Assembly (NCBI GenBank): GCA_947454135.1
Contig: CANGJI010000015.1
Span: 1-50,241 of the forward strand
Length of the DNA stretch: 50,241 nt
Source: Sphingomonadaceae bacterium
Lineage (GTDB): Bacteria; Pseudomonadota; Alphaproteobacteria; Sphingomonadales; Sphingomonadaceae
Direction: 5' to 3'
This document shows positions 44,404 to 50,241 of this stretch, one piece after another. Within the stretch, counting starts at the first letter, position 1. Each line of letters opens with the position of its first letter. A program made the translations under genes and the position numbers. The notes below the pieces were generated by a model, which saw nothing but the letters and a program-made list of their open reading frames with translations, made no database searches and was not told where the DNA came from.

Positions 44404-45765
44404 CTATCCGGTGGCGATCAGCCTATCGAGCGAGCGGCGCGCGGCCGCGAGAATGGCGCTGCGCGGTGTCTGCACAAGGTCGCCCCTGCGCACGACCGGG
44501 CGGCCTTCAACGAACAAGTCCCGCACGCCGGATGGCGGCGCGAGGATCAGCCCCGCCACCAGATCCCAAGCGCCGGTCGAGGCGACATCGGCCATGTCCC
44601 ACACGGCGACATCCGCGCGCATGCCCGGCTTGAGCTGGCCCAGATCGCTCCGCCCGAGCACCGCCGCGCCGCCGCGCGTCGCGAGCTTCAGCGCCTCACG
44701 CGCGGCGAAGGCGGTAGCCCCATGCGTCACCCGCTGGAGCAGCAGCGCCTGCCGCGCCTCGCCGAGCAGGTTCGCGGTGTCGTTGGAGGCCGAACCGTCA
44801 ACCCCCAGCCCTACCGGCACGCCGGCATCGACCATCGCCCGCACCGGCGCGACACCCGATCCAAGCCGGCAGTTCGAACCCGGACAATGGGCGACGCCGG
44901 TCCTGCTCCGCGCGAACAGGTCGATCTCCTGCCCGTCGAGCTGGACGCAGTGGGCATGCCACACATCCGGCCCGGTCCAACCCAGTTCTTCGGCATATTG
45001 CCCCGGTCGGCACCCGAACCGTTCGAGGCTGAAGGCAACGTCGTCGGCATCTTCCGCGAGGTGCGTATGCAGCATCACGCCCTTGTCACGCGCGAGCAGC
45101 GCGGCATCGCGCATGAGCTCGCGGCTCACCGAAAACGGCGAGCACGGCGCAACGCCCACGCGCACCATCGCCCCGTCCGACGCATCATGGAAGCGGTCGA
45201 TCACGCGGATGCAGTCGGCAAGGATCGCGTCCTCGCGCTCGACCAGACTGTCAGGCGGCAGCCCGCCCGCGCTTTCCCCCACGCTCATGCTGCCGCGCGT
45301 GGCATGAAAGCGCACGCCGATCCCGGCGGCGGCATGGATCGTGTCGTCGAGCGTAACGCCGTTGGGAAACAGGTAGAGGTGGTCACTGCTCAGCGAACAG
45401 CCCGAAAGCGCCAGTTCCGCCAGCCCGAGCTGCGTCGCGGCGAACACATCATCCGGCGTATAACGCGCCCAGACCGGATAGAGCCGCTTGAGCCAGCCGA
45501 ACAGCGAAGCCTCGGTCGCCCCCGGCAGCGCGCGGGTCAGCGTCTGATACAAGTGATGGTGCGTGTTGATGAGGCCCGGCGTCACCACGCAGCCCGCCGC
45601 CTCGACGATCTCGTCGGCGTGCCCGGCCAGTGGTGCCAGTTCGGCGGTCGTTCCCACCGCCAGCACCACGCCGTCCTTCAGCGCAACGGCACCTCCGGCA
45701 ATCTCGCTGCCTGCGTCATCCATCGCGGCAACCACTGCGGCATTCCGGATGAGCGTCAGCGTCAT
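44404..45765 (-). CDS. 8-oxoguanine deaminase
   Basis: A 453-aa zinc amidohydrolase like Pseudomonas PA0142, which deaminates 8-oxoguanine to urate. Metal and substrate motifs are PGLINTHHHLYQTLTRA, MLHTHLAEDADDV, HAHCVQLD, AHCPGSNCRLGSG and GLGVDGSASNDTANL, the last being characteristic of this group. Hydroxydechloroatrazine-type hydrolases are close relatives; the purine context favours 8-oxoguanine, as does PA0142 lying near PA0148 in Pseudomonas. It feeds urate straight into the PuuD pathway. Confidence 0.9.
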   Translation of the reverse strand: MTLTLIRNAAVVAAMDDAGSEIAGGAVALKDGVVLAVGTTAELAPLAGHADEIVEAAGCVVTPGLINTHHHLYQTLTRALPGATEASLFGWLKRLYPVWARYTPDDVFAATQLGLAELALSGCSLSSDHLYLFPNGVTLDDTIHAAAGIGVRFHATRGSMSVGESAGGLPPDSLVEREDAILADCIRVIDRFHDASDGAMVRVGVAPCSPFSVSRELMRDAALLARDKGVMLHTHLAEDADDVAFSLERFGCRPGQYAEELGWTGPDVWHAHCVQLDGQEIDLFARSRTGVAHCPGSNCRLGSGVAPVRAMVDAGVPVGLGVDGSASNDTANLLGEARQALLLQRVTHGATAFAAREALKLATRGGAAVLGRSDLGQLKPGMRADVAVWDMADVASTGAWDLVAGLILAPPSGVRDLFVEGRPVVRRGDLVQTPRSAILAAARRSLDRLIATG

Positions 45766-45780
45766 GTCAGTGGCTCGCCA

Positions 45781-46890
45781 TCACTTCGGCGGCGCCGGAC
45801 CGAAGCGGTCCCAGTGCGTGACGATCTCGTCGACGACCTTGCCGCCGACCAGATATAGGCTCTCCAGCGCCGCCGTCATCCCGGCATAGCCCTGGTTCTC
45901 GCTGAGCAGATAGGTCGCCGCACTCACCCCCGGCGGCGGCATCGTGAAATTGCTGGCGGCGCGCAGCACCATGACGCGGTCACGGTCCGCACGGCCCACA
46001 CGCGTGAGGTACTCGATTGACTGAAACGTGCCCGTCTCTTCCATCGCGGAGGTCACGAACTCGCCCTTTCCGCGCGTCCAGAACTTCGTCCAGTCGTTGG
46101 CCCACTGCGTCATCTTCGCGCCGTGCCAGAAAGTCATCGCCGCAAGGTTGTCGCCCTTCAGGACGAACGGCGGCTTCTGCGCATTGGGGTAGCCCTTGAA
46201 GGCCTTGCGCGCGGCGGCGATCCGGGGATCATCGGGCAGCGCCGCGTCCTTGGTCAGGGCATAGGCCCAGTCGTGCAGCGCAGGATTGAGCTCGAACATC
46301 TCGCCATTGGCCGGATCGAGCGGGGTCTTGTCCATCGGCCCCTTGCTGTGGAGCGCGAAGTAGCCGCTCTTCCAGCCCTTGGGGATCTCGCGCGCATCGA
46401 TCTCGTGCGCCATGTCGCCGTCGATCAGGTAATGCGCCCATGCGGCAGAGCCGACCGAGGCGTCTGCGGGATCGATCCCGGCGATCCCCGCCACGAGCCA
46501 GTAGGCCTTGGAGAGATCAAGCCGTTCGTCCAGCCCCAGCGCCAGCGCCGCCGTGGCCGACTTGATCGAGCCCATGCCGGTAACGATCGCCAGCACGCCC
46601 GTCTCGGGATCATAGGCCAGATCATGCCACCCTTGCGGGAACGGCAGTGTTTCGGTGAGGTGTCGGCGCTCCTTCCAGAGCTGGAACTCCCCCGGTTTGT
46701 CGCCGGTGTCCTTGCCGATCTCGAACATGGTGACCACGACCACGCGCACCGGCAGCTTGGCGCTGCACGGCTGCGCTGGAACGCAGGCCTTGACCGCCGC
46801 CAAGGTCGCCGCATCCGCCACCGGAGCCGCAAAGGCGGCTGCGGGCATGATTGCCGCAAGGACAAGCGCAAGAGGCGCAAGGAAGCGCAT
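45781..46890 (-). CDS. NUP-family exported purine nucleoside protein
   Basis: A 369-aa protein of the purine nucleoside permease (NUP) family, with a signal peptide (MRFLAPLALVLAAIMPAAAFA) and no other membrane helix. The core resembles nucleoside phosphorylases: AIVTGMGSIKSATAALALG, WLVAGIAGIDPADASVGSAA, and SAMEETGTFQSIEYL in the place of the MESAA segment, with VLRAASNFTMPPPG after it. CVPAQPC near the mature N-terminus may form a disulfide. Despite the family name it looks like a soluble periplasmic nucleoside-binding or cleaving protein, not a permease. It follows the TonB receptor by 73 nt. Confidence 0.85.
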   Translation of the reverse strand: MRFLAPLALVLAAIMPAAAFAAPVADAATLAAVKACVPAQPCSAKLPVRVVVVTMFEIGKDTGDKPGEFQLWKERRHLTETLPFPQGWHDLAYDPETGVLAIVTGMGSIKSATAALALGLDERLDLSKAYWLVAGIAGIDPADASVGSAAWAHYLIDGDMAHEIDAREIPKGWKSGYFALHSKGPMDKTPLDPANGEMFELNPALHDWAYALTKDAALPDDPRIAAARKAFKGYPNAQKPPFVLKGDNLAAMTFWHGAKMTQWANDWTKFWTRGKGEFVTSAMEETGTFQSIEYLTRVGRADRDRVMVLRAASNFTMPPPGVSAATYLLSENQGYAGMTAALESLYLVGGKVVDEIVTHWDRFGPAPPK

Positions 46891-46963
46891 GGGGGCGATC
46901 ACCCTGAAATCATGTCTGAAAAGGTGCGAGGGACGGACAAGCCGCCCCTCGCCCATTGGCCGG

Positions 46964-49420
46964 TCAGAACTTGTAGACGACCGAGGCCTGCCAGCTGCGC
47001 GGACGCTCGGGCAGCGCAATCGTGCTGCCGAAGAGTTCGGTGAAGTTGGCGCGGAAGTACTTGGCGTCCGTGAGGTTCTTGACGACCACGCGGAACAGCC
47101 ACGGCCCCTTGGCATAGGACACGCTGCCATCGACGAGGGTGTAGGCGGGCAGGCGCACAACCTGCGACTGGCCCGAGAACACCGACGGCACGTGGCTGAT
47201 GCTGCCCGCAAAGGCGATGCCGTTGTCGAACGAGTAGGTTGCGGTCGCCGAGAACAGGTCCTTCGGGATACCCGCGCGGCGCGCCTGATCCTTGTTCGCC
47301 ACCGGCAGGAGGCCGAACAGCTGGCCGCCGAGGTGGAGCGACTGATCCGTCACGCCCTTGAGATCCTCGATGCCGAAGAAGCTGAACAGCACGCCATCGT
47401 TGAGCGCGGTCAGGTTGTAGACGTTGGTGCGGGTATAGGCACCGGTCACGAGGAAGTGCTTGTCCACCGACCAGCGCACTTCGGCTTCAAGACCGCGCGT
47501 CTCGACCGCCTGGTTGACGGTGATCGACTGCGCGTTGAAGTCGACGCGGCTCTGCTTGTAGACCGAGACCGCCGCATAGAGACGGTTGTTCAGGAACGAG
47601 CCCTTGATACCGCCTTCATAGAGCTTGGACGCCGTGGTCCAGGTGCCGGCCTGCAGGTTGCCCGGATCGAGTTCGGCGCCCTGGCCCGCGATGACCACCG
47701 ACTGGCGGGCGATCGTGGCATAGGGGACGATACCGAAGGGCAGGCGGTAGTTGGCGCTCGCCGACCACGACCACACGCCCTTGGTGGCCTCACCGACAGC
47801 GCTGTTGGCCGAGCGGGTCCGGGTCGGATCGCTCGACGACTTGCCCTTGATGTTGTCGTAGCGTGCGCCCAGCGTCACATCGAGACCGAAGTTGAAATCG
47901 AGATCGGTCATGCCGGCCACACCCCAATCGGTGTAGTAGCCCTTGACGTAGGACGAGTAATCCTTGCCCGACTGCGTCGAAAGCAGGCGAGTCGAAAGCG
48001 CGTCATAGCCCTTGGTCAGATCGACGCGGTGGAAGTACTCGTAGTCGAAATCGTCGCCGTGCAGGAAGTCGGTGTAGCGCACCGACGGCGAGAACTGCAG
48101 CGAGAACTTGCCGATGTCGGTGTTGAACTTCTTCGAAACGACGATCTTGTTTTCGATCACGTAGGAGTTGTGGAACTGCGAGAAGCCGTAGGCGTTCTCG
48201 TTGAGGTTGTCATAACCATCGTAGAAGAGCTGGTTCTTGATCTCGAGATCGTGACCGAGGTCCCAGATCAGGTCCATGTAGGCGGTGGTCGACTTGTTCC
48301 ACAGCTTGTCGTTGGGGCCGGTCAGCGTGTTGCGACGATCCAGCTTGGCCGTGCCGACATTGGTGAGCGCGAGCTGGGGATAGTTCGCCTTGAGGCAGGC
48401 ATCATCCCAGCCGCCGGGGAACACACCCTTGTTGGCGCAGGCAAACGTGCCGAACACGCCGAAGCTGCCGGCAGCATCGAACTCGTCGGGCGAGATCTTG
48501 CCGTCACCGCTGGTGTCGAGCGGCTGGGCCGAGCCGGTGATGTAGGTGCCGTGGTCGACGAGATCCTGCGTCAGGCGGTTCCAGCCGCCGTTCTGCTGGC
48601 CCTTGTAGTTCTGGTACATGCCGCCGAACTCAAGCCGCAGGTTGGGCGTGAGGTCGGTATCGAACGAGGCCTGCAGGATCGTCTGCTTGGTGTTCATGTT
48701 GCGGTAGTACGAGCCCGAATCCTCGACCTCGGCGTAGAGGCTGTAGCCGAACGCCTGGCTGCCGATCTTGCCGGGGCCGCGCAGTTCGGCCGAGAGCACG
48801 CTCTTTGCCCAGCTGCCGCCGGTGTAGGAGATCTGGCCTTCCGCGTTGTCCATGTACTTGCCCTTGGCCACGCGGGCCGACTTGGGCACGAAGTTCATGT
48901 AGCCGCCGGTCTTCGACGGACCGTAGATCGGCGAGGCGGGGCCGCGCACGATGTCGATGCGGTCCGAGGCGCCGATCGGGGTCGGGTAGTTGCCCGGATT
49001 GTCGAGACGGCGCACGCCGCGGAAATAGACTTCGCCGGGGGTACCGCGAATATCGAGCGCGCCGCCAACGCCGAAGAACGAGTTGGTGAAGGTACCCGGG
49101 GCCTGCGCAACGAGGTCGTAGATCTCGCTCACGCCGTAGCGTTCAAGCTGCTCCTTCGAGATCGTCGAGGCCGAACGCGGGGTTTCGACGAGGTTCTTGT
49201 CGAAACCGAAGATCGAGCCGACGTCCTTGATCGGCAGCGCGCCGAGCGAGCCGACGACGACGATCTCTTCCTTGGCCGGCTCATCAGCCGCAGGCGCTTC
49301 CTGCGCGAACGCGGGTGCAGTCAGCGCGGTGCAGCCAAGCAGCAGCGCAAAGCCCTTCACGATAGCTTTTGCAGGGCTGCGCGGCGCAGCAAACTGCGCG
49401 GAATTCTTCGGGTAGAGCAT
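46964..49420 (-). CDS. TonB-dependent outer-membrane receptor
   Basis: An 818-aa outer-membrane receptor with a signal peptide (cut after AFA, residue 39), a TonB-box-like EEIVVVGS, a plug domain (about 60-190; ALDIRGTPGEVYFRGVRR, RIDIVRGPASPIYGP) and a 22-strand barrel ending in Phe (QASVVYKF). First in the purine locus, it probably imports nucleosides or purines, by context only. Residues 302-313 (DTSGDGKISPDE, 48482-48517) are a perfect EF-hand calcium loop in what should be an outer loop. CANKG and DDACLKANY nearby may form a disulfide. ATG 49420 has AGGGGG before it. Confidence 0.93.
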   Translation of the reverse strand: MLYPKNSAQFAAPRSPAKAIVKGFALLLGCTALTAPAFAQEAPAADEPAKEEIVVVGSLGALPIKDVGSIFGFDKNLVETPRSASTISKEQLERYGVSEIYDLVAQAPGTFTNSFFGVGGALDIRGTPGEVYFRGVRRLDNPGNYPTPIGASDRIDIVRGPASPIYGPSKTGGYMNFVPKSARVAKGKYMDNAEGQISYTGGSWAKSVLSAELRGPGKIGSQAFGYSLYAEVEDSGSYYRNMNTKQTILQASFDTDLTPNLRLEFGGMYQNYKGQQNGGWNRLTQDLVDHGTYITGSAQPLDTSGDGKISPDEFDAAGSFGVFGTFACANKGVFPGGWDDACLKANYPQLALTNVGTAKLDRRNTLTGPNDKLWNKSTTAYMDLIWDLGHDLEIKNQLFYDGYDNLNENAYGFSQFHNSYVIENKIVVSKKFNTDIGKFSLQFSPSVRYTDFLHGDDFDYEYFHRVDLTKGYDALSTRLLSTQSGKDYSSYVKGYYTDWGVAGMTDLDFNFGLDVTLGARYDNIKGKSSSDPTRTRSANSAVGEATKGVWSWSASANYRLPFGIVPYATIARQSVVIAGQGAELDPGNLQAGTWTTASKLYEGGIKGSFLNNRLYAAVSVYKQSRVDFNAQSITVNQAVETRGLEAEVRWSVDKHFLVTGAYTRTNVYNLTALNDGVLFSFFGIEDLKGVTDQSLHLGGQLFGLLPVANKDQARRAGIPKDLFSATATYSFDNGIAFAGSISHVPSVFSGQSQVVRLPAYTLVDGSVSYAKGPWLFRVVVKNLTDAKYFRANFTELFGSTIALPERPRSWQASVVYKF

Positions 49421-49624
49421 TGAGTTGACCCCCTGGGACGCTAATGACGCACCGCCCTCACCAGACGTGAAGATCGCGATGCGCGTGGTTGAACCGCGCC
49501 TCTCCTGCAAACTCCCGGACGTCTTCCCGGCCGCCATGCCGCAATCCGCAGCATCCCCTGGGCCGGGCGCACCCGCTTTTATCATGCCACCGAAGCGGCG
49601 AAACGTATTACTCGTCTTACGCTC
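49421..49624. other. 204-nt gap upstream of the TonB receptor
   Basis: This is the longest non-coding stretch of the purine locus and the likely site of a promoter for the receptor and the genes after it. The ribosome site AGGGGG is at about 49427-49433. No purine riboswitch fold, clear -35/-10 pair, or long operator palindrome was recognised. Elevated A+T in the part next to the deaminase stop (about 49598-49624) is the only compositional feature. Confidence 0.4.
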
Positions 49625-50241
49625 TTAAGACACCTTTCCGGCACGCGCCAGACGCTCGGTCTCATACGCCGCAAATTGGTGTTCAAGATTGGCCTGCAGC
49701 CGCGCCTTCTCGTTTTCTGCCAGATACTTGGCGCACGAAGGTGTGGCAAAATCAGCACAGACGGGCACAGGCACCAGCTTCACCGGATCGGCCCACAGCG
49801 CGCCGCCCGGCACGAACGAATAGGCCAGCCCCGCCCGCGCGATCTGCTTGAGATCACCGTAGGTGAGCCCCTGCTCGCGCACCGCGCGGACATATTCGTT
49901 CGTCATGTCGGAACGCAGCACGCCCTCATCGTCGGTCGACAGCACGACGGGTACGCCGTGCGCCCGGTACAGGCCGAGCGGGTGGTCCGCGCCCTTCACG
50001 CCGAGGATGACGGCATTGCTGGTGAGGTTGATCTCGACCGCGATCCCCTCCTTCGCCATGCGGGCCATGGTGTCCTCGGCCTTGTCCTCGAAGGCGATGC
50101 CGGTGCCGTGGCCGATCCGCTTCGCCCCTGCCGCGACGGCCTGCGCGATATGGTCCCGGAGGTCCGCCGGCGGCACCTGCCCGAACGTCACTTCGCCGGC
50201 ATGGAGCGTCAGCTTCACCTTGGGATATTTCGCACCGAGAA
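49625..50241 (-). CDS. Adenosine deaminase family protein (5' part outside window)
   Basis: The C-terminal 205 residues of an adenosine/AMP deaminase-fold enzyme; the frame stays open to the window edge. Visible motifs are LTLHAGE, AKRIGHGTGIAFEDK, VEINLTSNAVILG and LSTDDEGVLRSDMTNEY, the last giving the metal Asp. The pair of Cys in VCADFATPSC may be a disulfide, hinting that this copy is exported, unlike the cytosolic adenine deaminase at the other end of the locus; the N-terminus that would prove it is not seen. Its stop lies 204 nt before the TonB receptor start, same strand. Confidence 0.88.
   Translation of the reverse strand, partial: LGAKYPKVKLTLHAGEVTFGQVPPADLRDHIAQAVAAGAKRIGHGTGIAFEDKAEDTMARMAKEGIAVEINLTSNAVILGVKGADHPLGLYRAHGVPVVLSTDDEGVLRSDMTNEYVRAVREQGLTYGDLKQIARAGLAYSFVPGGALWADPVKLVPVPVCADFATPSCAKYLAENEKARLQANLEHQFAAYETERLARAGKVS

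Noticed and set aside
49421..49624. Purine riboswitch controlling the operon
   Set aside because: No purine aptamer-like core or terminator/anti-terminator hairpins could be made out by eye.

Overview
The window is GC-rich, densely coded chromosomal DNA from an alphaproteobacterium. Gene content fits the order Sphingomonadales, probably Novosphingobium or a close relative: a TonB-dependent receptor inside a catabolic operon, a hrcA-grpE pair near dnaK, a DUF6456 protein beside a small HTH regulator, and CTTG/CCTATAT heat-shock promoter spacing. The placement is an inference from content and motifs, not from a database search. No phage, insertion sequence or CRISPR array was seen, and no gene-free stretch exceeds about 200 bases.

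Left part (1-20.6 kb) is housekeeping. It holds the 5' two thirds of dnaK (minus strand) behind an RpoH-type promoter, then a copper-chaperone lipoprotein and a cysteine hydrolase (plus strand), then grpE and hrcA (minus). Divergent from hrcA runs rph-rdgB-hemW-xerC. A PepSY protein, response regulator and histidine kinase form one minus-strand unit. Next come an ABC-F ATPase, a Tat-exported DUF885 protein, DUF6456 and an HTH regulator facing apart, a GT4 glycosyltransferase, the yajC-secD-secF operon, and a tRNA-Pro(GGG). Two inverted-repeat elements (2.8 kb and 5.4 kb) share flanks but carry different inner hairpins.

Right part (20.7-50.2 kb) is one long minus-strand purine-utilisation locus of 24 genes. 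Read in the direction of transcription it contains: an adenosine-deaminase-like gene (cut by the window edge); a TonB-dependent receptor; an exported NUP-family protein; 8-oxoguanine deaminase; a xanthine/urate-type NCS2 permease; a bile-acid-symporter-like transporter carrying an AtzG/HpxX-like tail; an AtzE/HpxY amidase; an AzgA-type permease; an exported nucleosidase; an HpxW-like Ntn hydrolase; allantoate amidohydrolase; ureidoglycine aminotransferase; PuuE allantoinase; HpxZ; UraD; PuuD; UraH; XdhA, XdhB and XdhC; guanine deaminase; adenine deaminase; an exported S9 peptidase; and an exported nucleoside hydrolase. Seventeen consecutive genes, from the fused transporter to adenine deaminase, have no gap above 3 nt, and 15 of 16 junctions overlap.

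Together these suggest nucleosides enter through the receptor, are split to bases in the periplasm by several exported nucleosidases, and the bases enter by NCS2 permeases. Inside, they are deaminated, oxidised to urate and opened to allantoin, allantoate and ureidoglycine. The route then appears to follow the Klebsiella hpx branch through oxalurate and oxamate to oxalate, because hpxW-, hpxY- and hpxZ-like genes are present and no ureidoglycolate lyase is seen. The most unusual feature is the fusion of a membrane transporter to what looks like the small subunit of the amidase encoded immediately downstream.
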